Positions 1 to 11,340 are shown, counted from the stretch's first letter. The stretch is DNA of 64,000 nucleotides from Notolepis coatsorum (GCA_963971535.1 OZ020589.1:84882964-84946963); one strand, 5' to 3'. Made by a program: numbers and translations. The notes: generated by a model from the letters alone, not told the origin.

Positions 1-1589
1 GGGGAGTAGTGCGGGGCGGGGCTTTGTTTACCTTTTTTGGTAAATGGGCTAAACTAGGGCTGGTGTCCTGTTGTGAATATTTTGAATGAAGGCGGGACTG
101 GTCCGTCTCCCCTTAACTTTGTGTGTATGGGTTTGCTCATTCTACAGTATTTTGTGGTTTAGCTCTTTTATTCATTTAACCCTTTCATGGTGCACACCAC
201 AGTGGAGGGTGCTGTTTGCAATCACCACTGGTGCTCCGTGTTAACATCAGTCCTTTGTTTTTGATATATTGAAACAATGCCCGCCCGGCCGACACCATGG
301 GTGGGTCGGCCTGGCGAGTGGCTGGTGGGCTGTTAAGGCTTGTACCGCCACGGTATGGAATTGGCAACGATTAGAACTGTGTTCGAATTGCTGTTTTTTT
401 CTATTAAAAAAATTGTGTCTGGTGGAGGGGCCTTGAGGGCCAGCCGACGTCGACACATTGCGCGAGGTTGTTGACGTTATTAGCTTTGACCCAGCCGCAA
501 GCTATAACCGCTCAGGGTTTCCCCTCTCCGCAGGGGATTTTGGTCTTCTGCTGGAGCGCGGGCAGTATTGTCCTAGGCCCTACACCGCCTCACACCGCGC
601 AGCCAGAAGAAGAGAGAGCACGGCCTCGTCAGCGGCAATGACGGGGCCCTCGACAGGCGGCCATGTTTTTCCCCCGCCAGAGGTATCCTGGGCGTTGATT
701 CGACAGGTGTCCACAAGGCCGACAGCCTTGGCGGCCGAGGGATCGGCCATGTAGGATGGGTTCGGCTTGTACAAACAAGCCGTCACCGTCCTGCCGCGAG
801 CAGCCCGCTCTCCGATCACTCCCTTCCCCAACACCAGCGGAAGAAGTGGGCTCTGATTGTTTCCTTTGGCTGCGGGCCGCGTGCCTTCGTTGATGCGCGG
901 GCGGCCCCCCTTTTCGCTTCTCATGGGGACAGGGGCTGACACCCAGTTGATGGCTGAGCCTGGGTCTGTCCGTGAGAATGTTGTGCTGTCAAGCGGCTCC
1001 CACACCTTGAACTGTGTTGGTTGAGCCTGGTGTTACGTCTGTCAACTTAAGTGTTGTCAGCAGGGGGGCTCGAAACCTTTTGAGGCACACAGTGCGGGCT
1101 TCCCCGGCCTCGCCTTCGCCAGGCCAGGTATCATGTTGGTGCCTCCCACTCCTGAAATATTGGCAAGTGGTCGCAGCTCACATGATTTTGGGTGGTAGTA
1201 ATATCACTGCAGGGCTACGGTGTGTAGGAACCCATGGGGGTATTACACCTTGCATGTCCGGCTGCAGAACAACTCCTTCAGCATGTTCTGGAGGGGTGTT
1301 CAGTGGGGGGGCTTTTTTCATCGGAAGCCCCCCGTATCAGACCGGCACTTTCTGTCGGGGTTCCCCCTTGGGTGCGATTGCCTCGTGGGTGGTGTCAGGG
1401 TCAGGTGTTCCGACACGGAACGCGCTCCTCGCACGGTTCCAGGGTTGTCTACGCACAGCGGGGGGACCGGGCCAACTATCTACAGTTCCTGGCGGACCTG
1501 CGCCACGTGACGGCGGGTGCGTTGGGAGTGTCGTCACATATGACTATGGCAGTACCATATGTCGAGGTGGATGGAGAGAACGCTGAGGC

Positions 1590-2600
1590 GGGGACTTGTG
1601 TTTACACAACCCCACCCATTTTCAGGTTTGGTACAGACCCTGTTGTCAGGGTCTCCAGCAGGGACAGCTCTGGTCAACGAGATCCAATCTCTGTGGACGA
1701 AGCAAGCCATCGTCGTGGCGTTCTCCTCCCGGTGTTCTCTGCCCGAGAAGTCGGGAGGGAGGGGTGTAAGACCCAGGCTGGACCTGTCCCATGGGAAGGT
1801 TCAGCATTTTTTGGATCGTCTCCTACCTGTTGGACACTGTCAGGTGGGGGTCTGGTTCTCCTCCATAGACCTGTAGGATGCGTATGCGCATCCCCGATCT
1901 TCCATCCTAGGGCTTACCTACGCTTCCTTTGCAGGGTTAGCGTATGAGTACCAGAGGCTGCCGTTCGGTTTTCTCTGGCTCCCCGCATCTTCACCAAGTG
2001 CGTGGAGGCCGCACTGGGGCCTCTGCGTCGTCCGGGGTTACGGAGTGTTCTGCCCTGATGACGTTCTGGTCTTTCGCGGTCAAGGTGGATCGTCAGGTCT
2101 CGTACCAGGCAGGTCTCTACCAGCCTGGGGTTGCTGTAGACTGGATGTAGAGTACTCCTCTTCCCAGTCAACGGTTGGAGGGCTATGGGCATCCATCTCA
2201 GAGCGTGTTGTCAACACGCTCGGGAGGTTCCGTCCTAGGACGGTTACGGCGCTGTCTCACGTCGCGTTTTCACCGACGCCTCCCTCGCTGGTGACGCGTC
2301 GGGCCAACGCAGTAGGGGGCAGCTGGCAAACCATGCTGCCCGGTCTGCGCTACGTTCAATGTGTTGGTATTGAAAGCGGTCCTTCTGGTCCACAAATGGT
2401 GTTGATCAGGACGGACGATACGACGTCAGTGTCGTGTATCGACAGACAGGGAGGAGTACGCTCCCCCTGTCTGCACCAGGCGGCGGGCGGCTGGCTATGG
2501 GCGTCCTCCATCTGCGCGGCCTGAGGGCTCCCCACATCCCCGGCAGGGAGAATGTGGGTGCAGAGGTACTGTCGCGGGGCGGTCCTCATCCTGACGGGTG
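1590..2600 (+). pseudogene. DIRS reverse transcriptase / RNase H remnant
   Basis: Translated pieces resemble the DIRS polymerase. They include a segment before the palm, a conserved SSIDL motif near 1860 (the first catalytic aspartate region), the RLPFGF-like segment near 1955, and the D-D box region near 2050. An RNase H-like part follows at about 2240-2600. In this family the protein copies the element's RNA into DNA. It is a fossil with several breaks and is not expected to make a working enzyme. Confidence 0.75.
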
Positions 2601-2774
2601 AGGATTACGTCTGGACATGGCCAGGCAGGTCTGGGACTGATTCTTCCCATTACATCTGTTAGGTCAGTTGTTGGGACGGGTACGTTGAGGGGCGCAGGTT
2701 CTTGATCCTGATGGTGTTACCATCTGGAATGCGCATGCTCCCTCCACTGTCGCGCTTACGTGGGCAGATGACGT

Positions 2775-3724
2775 ATGTTCCAAGTGTGGTGTAAGGCGGG
2801 GGGCCGGGACTCAGTCTCCTGCCCCCTGGATGCTGTCCTTAGTTACCTCCAGTCTCTCCTTGATAGACTGTCGGCTTCGACGGTGAGGGTATATGCGGCG
2901 GCTATATCCTCCTATCATGAGGGGTTTGAGGGGATGTCTTGTTCAGCCACCCTCTTGTGAAGCGTTTCCTGCTTGGCGCTCGACGCGTTAAGCCAGTGCA
3001 ACGCTCCTTGGCTCCGACTTGGGATCTTCAATTGGTCCTCGGTCGGTTGTCCTTGGCCCCGTTTGAGCCGCTCGAGCAGGCGCCGTTGGGACAGCTGTCC
3101 TTCAAGACCGCGTTCCTACTGGCTGTCACTTCCGCTAAACGCGTAGGTGAGCTCTGTGCTCTCTCGGTACGTCCAGAGTGCCTGTCTTTTCGGACCGATT
3201 GCGGTGTCACTCTGCAACCTAATCCTGCTTTCGTGCCTAAGAATATCCGGAGTTCCTTCCGCTCCTGGGATATTGTGGTTCAGGCGTTTCGTCCTCCTCC
3301 TCACACTAGTGAGTTAGATGCGGGCCTTCACCTGTCATGTCCAGTCCGTGCTTGGGGATTTACCTCAGCCGTACTCAGGACTTCAGGGTTACCGACCAGC
3401 TTTGTCTGTTACGGTGGGGCTCGTGCTGGTGAGGCACTGTCGGAGCAGCGCCTGTCCCATTGGTTGTGCGAGGGCATTACCCTCTGCTACACGTTGGCTG
3501 GGCAGGATCCCCCTGGGGGCGTCAGGGTGCACTCCACTCGTGGGGTGGCTGCTTCTGCCGCTCTCCTGGGTGGGGCCTCGGTGGAGGACATCTGTGCTGC
3601 AGCTTCATGGTCCTCCCCGGGCCCCTTTGTAAGGTTTTACCTCATGGACATGACCGGGGGTTCTGTCTCCCAGGCGGTTCTGGGGTCTGTGGCCTTTCCT
3701 GCTTCCCGTCCTTTGGTCGGGTAG
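2775..3724 (+). pseudogene. DIRS tyrosine recombinase, longest part readable 2939-3724
   Basis: The readable 261-residue stretch shows the layout of a tyrosine recombinase. There is an arginine in TSAKRVGEL (about residue 67), an HSTRG box (H-x-x-R, about residue 198) and a tyrosine in VRFYL near residue 234. In DIRS elements this enzyme integrates the circular DNA intermediate without target-site duplication. The N-terminal part lies just upstream at about 2775-2960. The same protein recurs on the - strand at 7192-8429. This is part of a broken element. Confidence 0.85.
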
Positions 3725-3944
3725 CAGGAGTGTATGGGTATGGGCCACAGTGTGTTGAGTCACACGTGGTTCCGCCTGTACGGTGTGTTCAAGGGGTTCT
3801 AGTTCCCTCTTGTTCGCATTCAGGTGGAGTTGACTGCGCCCCCCCTTCGTTAGGAAGGATGGGGTGACAGGGCTCCCCGCACCCCTTGATGTGGGCTTAC
3901 GGGTCCTCAGGGGGTACATTTGTCGGGCTTCGCGTCCGCTCTTC

Positions 3945-4309
3945 CCCATATCTCATAAGGCTCAGAGCGGGACGCGATAGCAAATACGGCATATAACGAT
4001 AGGTTATGTAGATAACCTAGTTATATTAGTATTGGCTGAGCGTCCCGCTCTGCGCGGCCCTGAGTTCCCTCTTGAGGAATCTTTTCCTGGGACGGGTTTT
4101 TTGGCGAGGAAGGATGTGTGGTGACCAGAGTCACTGCTATATGGGCGGTGCCACCATGGGGGCGGAGCCCCATACAGGTGGGGTGCATGTAGTTTTTTGT
4201 TCGTGGGAGATACAATAGGTATCATAGGAGATAAGGATATCTCATAAGGCTCAGAGCAGGACGGTCAGCCAATACTAATATAACTAGGTTATCTACATAA
4301 CCTATCGTT
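3945..4309 (+). repeat. DIRS internal complementary region and right inverted terminal repeat
   Basis: The stretch near 3945-4060 and the stretch near 4222-4309 are largely reverse complements. Both carry GGTTATGTAGATAACC-type palindromes and GAGCGGGACG-type motifs. The junction of the two outer ends appears inside the element at about 3985-4020. This is the hallmark of DIRS elements, whose internal complementary region templates completion of the ends through a circle. Confidence 0.75.
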
Positions 4310-4630
4310 AGATATATAGATATATAGACCGAGTTCGACACGCATTCACACAAACCCGAAAAACCGGACTATCGAATTCTGGTCCGAAAGTCCGGACCAA
4401 ACAGCCCCTGTGTGAAAGCGACCTTAGTCAGTTTTTGTCTCAATTTTGTCTTTTTTGTTTTAGTCTAGATTTAGTCGAGGAAAACGGATGACATTTTTGT
4501 CTATTTTTAGTTAATGGAAAAAAACTTGTCAGAAGTCAGAAATAGTCAACATGGAACATTTTCTGATTGCGTATTTATTTTTTAACCTAGGGGAATCTGA
4601 GTCGGCGGCACAAGTGATACACAGGAAGTA
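4310..4630. other. AT-rich intergenic DNA with a dispersed-repeat fragment
   Basis: No gene is seen. The part at about 4425-4560 is rich in TTTAGTC and GTCGAGGAAAA-like words. It resembles the interior of a common fish dispersed repeat, whose end may also be present at about 12035-12150. I cannot assign the family. Confidence 0.4.
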
Positions 4631-4796
4631 TATATGTTGGTGTAGACATGGTCCAATGTATTGTTGCTCCTACAGTATATGTTGGTGTAGACATGGTCCA
4701 ATGTAGTGTTGCTCCTACAGTATATGTTGGTGTAGACATGGTCCAATGTATTGTTCCTCCTACAGTATATGTTGGTGTAGACATGGTCCAATGTAT
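4631..4796 (+). repeat. 45-bp minisatellite, about 3.7 copies
   Basis: Copies begin at 4631, 4676, 4721 and 4766, and each starts TATATGTTGGTGTAGACATG. Only a few base differences separate them. Because 45 is a multiple of three, the repeat stays open as a short periodic peptide in several frames. I do not regard that as coding. Confidence 0.95.
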
Positions 4797-6013
4797 GCAT
4801 CAAAGAGAGCATTACGGATGTGGTGACGTTGTTTCTGACCAGAGAGACGACGCTGAACTCTGTCTGTCTTCTGTTTGCTGTGTCTGGCAGTGGTTTATTC
4901 TATAACAACAGGATACTGTAAACTAAGTAAACAGAACACACAGTAGTACTAGTAGTAGTACACACTGATTGCAATCTACTTGCATAAAAACATTATATAA
5001 AATCACATTCGGAGGTCAGTGACCTGTTAAGCCTTAAGGTCCCCTTAAATCGTATTAGATCCCCAATTATCATATAATGGGGTATTATTGGAAAGCCACA
5101 CTCATTGGCTACAACCCTGTGCAAAGATTTTCTTGGTCGCCAAATGATTGACGGAGCTAGAGCCCCGGGAGTCGGGGGTGGTAATGTGTACTTTTGCGTA
5201 CTTTGGGGCACACCTCACATATCGGCATGTAACTCGAGAAACACTGAACGGATTTTGTCACCTGAAAGGGCAATCGACAGGCAACAAATAGGGCTTTAAT
5301 TCTATCTATATATTGTATTAAAATAAATGCACACCGAGCCACGAGAGGTCGGCAAAGAATCGTCCACATGTGGGCCCTTGGATGTTAAGAGGTTAATGTT
5401 TTTAAATATAATATTTTTGTAGCCAAGCGTAAAGACCATAACCCTATCAAAAACAGTAGTCAAAGTGTATATATTCATTTTTACCGATGTTTTATACGAT
5501 TGATCGGAAATATGAATTTATCGGAAAATGATCATTATCGTAAAAACTGCAAGGAAATGACTAAATCCAGATTCAACCCTGCCATTGGAAAGAGGAGCAT
5601 TTCCCCTATCCATAGATGTATGATTTGGCCATAATAAGGTCAAGGTCAAGTCCAAGGTCAAATATGAATTTATAATTAAAATCGATTATCATTAATTACT
5701 GTATCTACAAATACTTCTGTTTAATCATCTTCCCTTTATTCATTTGCTTAGATTTTTTGTACACATGATCTCAATAAGGTGGTGAATGAGCTCAGTCAGC
5801 ATTTTCTCGTACCCCGCAGATTTAACATGATCAAAGATGCAAAAATCATAAATCATAATTTATATTCTCCTTTTCTTCATTACAATTTACTCAGCCTAGT
5901 AACAGACACAATATTTCTGACACTGGAAATACATACCCCCAGGTCCCTAGATGTTCCTAGATACCAAGAACATGCAAATTGACCTTGCAGAAGTGGAGCA
6001 ATCTTCCATTTAT
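4797..6013. other. Anonymous intergenic DNA
   Basis: No supported gene. About 4990-5400 is moderately GC-balanced, non-repetitive within the window, and could be a decayed mobile element. About 5400-6000 is AT-rich. The short open frames here have no recognisable domains. Confidence 0.5.
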
Positions 6014-6178
6014 GTAAGGTTATGTATATAACCTAGTTATATGAGTACTGGCTAAGCGTCCCGCTCTTAAGCCTATCGAGATATACCTCATCTCATGTAC
6101 CTATTGTACTCCATCAACGAAAAAAACAAGTACACCCACACCTGCCGGGTCCCGCCCCCATGGCGGCGTAGCCTATAA

Positions 6179-6765
6179 CAGTGGTTCCCAAAGTCGGGGT
6201 CGCGACCCAAAGGTGGGCCGCGAGCAGCCACAGATGGGCCGCGAGATGATTTAAAAATTTTATTTATTTTTTTTTAATTTTTACATTTTTAATTTTTTTA
6301 TTTAAATTTTTTTTGTCAGGTCACTGAACTTAGAAGCAGGCCAGGACAGTGTTTCTAGTTGTATTCTAAAATTCTATTCTATTGTATTCTAAAATGTGAC
6401 TATATGGTTTATATTAACTTAATAAATAAACAAAAACGAAAAATCTACTTATTTCAACGAACATTTCAAACTAAATAACAGATTATGCACATAAAACGCT
6501 GAAAACAACCGAAGCAACAATAGTATTTTAATGAGGCTATTATTATTATCATTATTATTTTGCAACAAGTTAGCCCTCTCATAAATAGCACATATAAATG
6601 AATAACTAACTTGAACTAACTTAATAGGATTGAAGTGATATTTGGCTTAAAAAATCGGTCGCCTGGCAAAAAAAAAAAAAAAAAAGGCCAGACGATGTGC
6701 ATTGGGCCGCGGCTCTCTGACGCCTTATTTTCTGGGCCCCGGCCTGAAAAGTTTGGGAACCCCTG
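6179..6765. mobile_element. Non-autonomous hAT-type transposon, 587 bp
   Basis: The left end CAGTGGTTCCCAAAGT and the right end TTTGGGAACCCCTG are inverted repeats of the widespread hAT/Charlie type. The 8-bp target duplication GCCTATAA is intact on both sides (6171-6178 and 6766-6773). The empty site is visible in the opposite DIRS end near 10875-10882, where GCCTATAAGACAG occurs uninterrupted in inverted orientation. The interior is AT-rich with poly-T and poly-A runs and no transposase, so movement needed an enzyme from elsewhere. Confidence 0.93.
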
Positions 6766-6849
6766 GCCTATAAGACAGTAGGCATGGTCACCAAACACTC
6801 TTCCTCGCCAAAAATCCCGTTTCCAGTAAAAGATCCCTCAAAAGGGAAC

Positions 6850-6960
6850 TCAGGGCCGCTTAAGAGCGGGACGCTTAGCCAGTACTCATATAACTAGGTT
6901 ATATACATAACCTTACGTTATATTATCGTACTTGGCCATCACGTCCCACTCTTAAGCCTA
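6850..6960 (-). repeat. DIRS internal complementary region, copy 2
   Basis: It holds the two outer ends of the element in adjacent, complementary form: a GGTTATATACATAACC palindrome followed by the sequence that occurs inverted at 10975-11018 and the CTTAAG...GCGGGACG motif. This supports a DIRS-type circular intermediate for the family. Confidence 0.75.
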
Positions 6961-7191
6961 TCGAGATATGGGGTAGAGCGGACGCGAGGCCCGACAAATG
7001 TACCCCCTGAGGACCCGTAAGCCCACATTAAGGGGTTGGGGAGCCCCGTCACCCCATCCTTCCTAATGAAGGGGGGGCGCAGTCAACTCCACCTGAGTGC
7101 GAGCAAGAGGGAACTAGAACCCCTTGAACACACAGCACAGGCGGAACCACGTGTGACCTAACACACTGTGGCCCATACCCACACACTCCTG

Positions 7192-8429
7192 CTACCCTAC
7201 CAAAGGACGGGAAGCAGGAAAGGCCACAGACCCCAGAACCGCCTGGGAGACAGAACCCCCGGTCATGTCCATGAGGTAGGGATGTCCGATATTATCGGCC
7301 GACCGATATTATCGGCCGATATCGGCAGTAAAATGTGATATCGGAAAATATCGGTATCGGTTTAAAAAAAATAAAAAACAATAACAATATTTGTTATGTA
7401 TATATCCAGTGAAATGATTAGTTACCTGAAATTATTCAGTTTTTTGGACGGGGAAACCCTGCATATATCGGTATCGGTTGATATCGGTATCGGAAATTAA
7501 GAGTTGGACAATATCGGAATATCGGTATCGGTAAAAAAGCCAATATCGAGCATCCCTAGGTAAAACCTTACAAAGGGGCCCGGGGAGGACCATGAAGCTG
7601 CAGCACAGATGTCCTCCACCGAGGCCCCACCCAGGAGAGCGGCAGAGGCAGCCACCTCACAAGTGGAATGCGCCCTGACGCCCCCAGGGGGATCCAGCCC
7701 AGCCAACGTGTAGCAGAAGGCAATGCCATCGCACAACCAACGGGACAGGCACGAGAACCACCGTGACAGACAAAAAGCTGATCGGTAACCCTGAGGTCCT
7801 GAGTACGGCTGAGGTAAATTCCCAAAGCACGGACCGGACATGACAGGTGAAGGCCCGCATCTAACTCACTAGCGTGAGGAGGCGGACGAAACGCCTGAAC
7901 CACAATATCCCTGGAGCGGAAGGAACTCCGGATATTCTTAAGCACGAAAGCAGGATTAGGCCGCAGAGTGGCACCGCAATCGGAACGAAAAGACAGGCAC
8001 TCTGGACGTACCGAAAGAGCACAGAGCTCACTCACGCGTTTAGCGGAGGTGATGGCCAGCAAGAACGCGGTCTTGAAAGACAGCAGTCCCAACGGCGCTT
8101 GCCCGAGCGGCTCAAACGGGGCCAAGGACAACCGACCGAGGACCAATTGAAGATCACAAGACGGAGCCAAAGAGCGTTGCACCGGCTTAACGCGTCGAGC
8201 GCCAAGCAGGAAACTTCACAAGCGGGTGGCTGAACAAGACATTCCCCTCAAACCCCTCATGATAGGAGGATATAGCTGCCGCATATAGCCTCACCGTCGA
8301 AGCCGACAGTCTACCAAGGAGAGACTGGAGATAGCTAAGGACAGTATCCAGCGGGCAGGAGACTGGGTCCCAGCCCCCCGCCTTACACCACTCTTGGAAC
8401 ATACGTGACAGTGGAGGGAGCATGAGCAT
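7192..8429 (-). pseudogene. DIRS tyrosine recombinase, copy 2
   Basis: Closely similar to the + strand copy at 2775-3724, with the shared segments SAKRVSELCALSVRPECLSF and GGASVEDICAAASWSSPGP. It is interrupted by the MITE at 7278-7557. It belongs to a broken element. Confidence 0.85.
7278..7557. mobile_element. Short non-autonomous DNA transposon (MITE), 280 bp, ATATCGG-rich
   Basis: The ends are AGGGATG and CATCCCT. The flanks carry a short duplication, AGGT (7274-7277 and 7558-7561), extendable to AGGTA with a one-base shift. The empty site is seen in the other DIRS copy (3634-3645, inverted). Both ends are packed with TATCGGCCGATATCGG-type palindromes. The interior is AT-rich and non-coding. 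It is hAT-like in general look, but the 4-5 bp duplication is shorter than the usual 8 bp, so I leave the superfamily open. Confidence 0.8.
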
Positions 8430-8699
8430 TCCGAATGGTATTAACCACAGAAGGGTCCATCCTCTCCAGACTTAACCTCCCACCAGCCACACCAACAGGC
8501 GTTGGCCCAACACCGGGTACTGGAACAGTGACCCGTTTTGCTGCGAGAGGGCCGTCGCCGACTAAGGAATAACCCAAGGTGGAGCGACCAGTAGCTGGAT
8601 CAGGACCGGGAACCACACTGCCGTGCCCCGGTCCGGCGCGACCAGGACCACCGTACGTAGCCACGGTACACCCGGCCTGCACCCTGTTGTTAGCCCTTT

Positions 8700-9052
8700 T
8701 ACCCGTAAAAAAGGTAAATAAGACTCAGCGAAACCCCCCACATTAGCAACCGAATGACCTTCATCAATGAAACGGGCAAGAGGAGGGAAAAGCGGTATCC
8801 CGCGGCGGGGAATATTAGAACAACGACCCATTTCAGCATCAACATTAGCATTAGCAGTAGCATTAGCAGCATTAGCGTTAGCAGCGTGCTCCAGGATCGC
8901 CAGGAAAACGTCCACTGCAGTGGAACGTTCACCAAGCAACCCCGGCCCTGGCGCCGCAACATACTCCACAGCATTACCAATACCGACATTAATGCCTGAT
9001 GACACAGGGCCTACCTTTGTACAAGCCGGCTCGATAGCCAAACCTTGTACGC
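8700..9052 (-). pseudogene. DIRS first-frame (gag-like) remnant
   Basis: An open stretch encodes a low-complexity alanine/asparagine run (NANAANATANANVDAEM) and a following segment typical of the variable first protein of DIRS elements. It lies upstream of the recombinase on the same strand. Its start side is displaced by the hAT insertion at 9053. Assignment is by position more than by sequence. Confidence 0.5.
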
Positions 9053-10639
9053 TAGGGTGACCATATTTTGATTTCCAAAAAAGAGGACATGTCCCCCCAG
9101 CCTCGAGATACTTAATGATACTCTGGCATGCGTTGCTCATGGGACGACTGATTGCACTATGTTTTAATAACGCCGCGTGCGCACGCTCCCGCGCATGCAC
9201 ATAGATGTTCCCTCGCATAGCACAGACTAAAGACAGTGCCTAATTGCCTCTACGAATGGAATGTAACACATTTCATTCACAAGTTTTGTGTGAATGTATC
9301 TGAGAACATATTTGAACACACCTGACGACCGGCCATATTGTTATGCAAAGTAGTACTTAGCGAGTTGGCTCATCAGTCGAGTGCAGCACATTCCTGTGTG
9401 CATGCGTGTGCACATCCGTGCATGTGCGTGCTTCTGCTCACAGACTGGTTGCACGGTGTGCAACCCCCGTCCCATGAGCAACGCATGCCTGATGATACTC
9501 AACGTTTAATCAAAGATGCATTATTGTTTTAATATATTTAAAGTATGCCTCCTCTCTATGGATATACAAGTATTATTTTACTGTATATAACACAACAATA
9601 TCTCTCTATAACCAAAGACACACCAAACCAAAGTTACTCAACAATCAGCATGCTTGATTATGCCTAGACAAATCTCAATGGCACAATAATAACTTAAAAA
9701 TCAACCTGTAACAAAATAATAGCTCTCTTTTCAAGTCTTACTGGACAAAAATAAATAACAAAATATATGAAATGATAGAAAATAGAAAATCCAGTTAACA
9801 AATATATTTTTCAGACAAATCATTTTTTTCTTGCCATGTTTCAATGAGATATTGTGCAATGGTTTCTGCTGTCTCATTTGATGTATTTAACCTCGATTCA
9901 TTTTGTTTGCATGCCCACCCCTCTTCCAGTCAAAGTACTGTATTATGATTGGGAATATTTTCACTGCTCCGTGGTTTGATTTGAGTGCTTCATGTGCGAC
10001 ATCAATCGAGTCGAGTGGGGCGCTATAACAATTGGCTTCGGATTTAGTGCGCGCACTACTGAACTTTTTGGCAGTGTCAGAGTCTGGAAATGCCTTTTTT
10101 AGCAAGGCACAATCCATAGATTGTGATGTTTCAGAGTATGAAATGCAAACGCACCCTCCCTCCGCTGCATTTACTTTACAGCATCCTCTGTTTTCCCGGG
10201 TTTAACAAATAAGTCTGTCAACTTTGCAGACAAACTCTCAACTTGCACATGTCCAAGCTTTGCACACGGTGCACTCCGCCTCCCATTTGTTCTGACGGGT
10301 CGGTACATTTGGAATTTCTTCTGCAGTTCATCTGTAAAAGTACATTCTTTGGCATTGTGAACGTGAGCTGCGGTGCGCTCTGTCCCCTCTGCGTGTATCC
10401 TTTCTCTTCCTCTGTTTGTGAGCGTAGTTGTAGAGCCGCCCACAAAGCTTCTCAGGGATTACGTCACACACGCAACAGATTACCGTAGTATTCTGTGCAA
10501 TGCGCCAGTCAATTTAAGTATATGCAAACGGTCCGTGAAAGCCGGACATTATCATGAATTTATAAACCCCCTCCGGACGGCCCGGACAGGGCGTGAAAAG
10601 AGGACATGTCCGGGCAAAAGAGGACGTTTGGTCACCCTA
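9053..10639. mobile_element. hAT transposon, 1587 bp, decayed autonomous-type copy
   Basis: The terminal inverted repeats are TAGGGTGACC at the left and GGTCACCCTA at the right. Subterminal GAGGACATGTCC motifs are present at both ends. The 8-bp duplication TTGTACGC is intact on both sides (9045-9052 and 10640-10647). The interior holds a - strand transposase remnant (about 9850-10443). It inserted into the DIRS copy after that element had landed. Perfect flanking duplications suggest it is relatively young. Confidence 0.93.
9850..10443 (-). pseudogene. hAT transposase, N-terminal and partial remnant
   Basis: Two - strand pieces read like a fish hAT transposase. The first (10171-10443) has KECTFTDELQKKFQMYRPVR and LTDLFVKPGKTEDAVK, with only the first part of a BED-type zinc finger region. 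The second (9887-10117) has SMDCALLKKAFPDSDTAKKF. They lie in different frames. The catalytic DDE and dimerisation regions are absent, so the full-length (600-700 residue) enzyme is reduced to a fragment. It would have cut and pasted the element at its TAGGGTGACC ends. Confidence 0.65.
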
Positions 10640-10796
10640 TTGTACGCTGCTCCTTGGCCTGCTGCCGTCAGACGAGGAAACATCAACATAGGCCCGACAT
10701 GTCGCTGAAACATGCCCCGAAGATTCCAGGGGTAAGTAAACCTCCGGTAAGCATTCAACATTATGCAATTTCTCTGATCTTTTCATAACTACTAGT

Positions 10797-11018
10797 TACA
10801 TAAGGTGCACTGCGACCGTTATGATGGAAACGAAAATAGAGGAAGAGTGTTTGGTGACCATGCCTACTGTCTTATAGGCTACGCCGCCATGGGGGCGGGA
10901 CCCGGCAGGTGTGGGTGTACTTGTTTTTTTCGTTGATGGAGTACAATAGGTACATGAGATGAGGTATATCTCGATAGGCTTAAGAGCGGGACGCGATGGC
11001 CAAGTACGATAATATAAC
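10797..11018 (-). repeat. DIRS outer inverted terminal repeat, copy 2
   Basis: It is the reverse complement of the opposite end (6014-6170 and 6766-6840 once the hAT is set aside), including the TTATAGGCTACGCCGCCATG segment and the CTTAAGAGCGGGACG motif. It ends near GATAATATAAC at about 11018. Confidence 0.75.
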
Positions 11019-11340
11019 TTAGGCATGTACCTTTAGGTGAAATACAGCTTACAGCTTAACAGGTTAGTGCCACATGGAAGAGGTCTGGTTAGTGGTTAGA
11101 GTTAGAGGTGGTCTAGGTCTGGTTAGGGTAACTTAGGGGTAGTTAAGCATTCATTATTATTTATTATTATTATTTAGATAGATGGATGTAAAGGGCTAGA
11201 CCAACTCTTAACCCTATCCGGACCTAGACCACCTCTAAGTCACAACCCTAACTTAGGGGTTAGAGTTAGAGGTGGTCTATGTCTGGTTAGGGGTTAGACT
11301 TAGAGGTGGTCTAGGTCTGGTTATACTGATCCGATACCAG
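11019..11340. repeat. Inverted and direct GGTTAGAGTTAGAGG-type repeats
   Basis: The motif GGTTAGAGTTAGAGGTGGTCTAGGTCTGGTTAGGG occurs in pieces at about 11085-11130, about 11260-11300 and about 11285-11325. It is inverted at about 11205-11255. A TTATTATTATT run and AGATAGATGG sit between the arms. The fold-back layout suggests a decayed DNA element. It is not a telomere repeat, because the period is not 6 bp. Confidence 0.6.

Larger units (their letters stand above)
1..4309 (+). mobile_element. DIRS-like tyrosine-recombinase retrotransposon fossil, copy 1 (cut by window edge)
   Basis: A retroelement of the DIRS group, which integrates with a tyrosine recombinase and not a DDE integrase. Parts in order are an unassigned GC-rich upstream part (1-1590, possibly the first reading frame), a reverse transcriptase/RNase H region (about 1590-2600), a tyrosine recombinase (about 2775-3724), an internal complementary region (about 3945-4060) and a right terminal repeat ending near 4309. 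The terminal repeat is inverted relative to the internal region, as DIRS elements have. It is a broken, old copy with many breaks. The left end lies outside the window. The same family recurs inverted at 6014-11018. Family assignment rests on the recombinase and the inverted-repeat layout; DIRS versus a close relative cannot be settled here. Confidence 0.85.
6014..11018 (-). mobile_element. DIRS-like retrotransposon fossil, copy 2, with three nested DNA transposons
   Basis: The same family as 1-4309, in the opposite orientation. The outer repeats are at about 6014-6170 and about 10797-11018, and they match each other in inverted orientation. An internal complementary region lies at about 6850-6960. 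Between them, on the - strand, are a recombinase (7192-8429), a small piece like the end of RNase H (about 8560-8690) and a gag-like first-frame segment (about 8700-9052). Most of the polymerase is not seen. It is a broken copy with several breaks, and it is older than the three transposons inserted into it. Both copies end in the same GGTTATGTA-type motif. Confidence 0.85.

Noticed and set aside
580-1005. 141-codon - strand frame inside DIRS copy 1
   Set aside because: It lies antisense to the element's own genes, in GC-rich DNA where chance frames are long, and shows no recognisable domain.
4587-4784. Repeated 15-residue peptide in the 45-bp minisatellite
   Set aside because: The period is a multiple of three, so frames are open by construction on both strands.
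11085-11330. Interstitial telomere repeats (GGTTAGGG words)
   Set aside because: The words belong to a ~40-bp imperfect repeat in inverted copies and do not follow a TTAGGG period.
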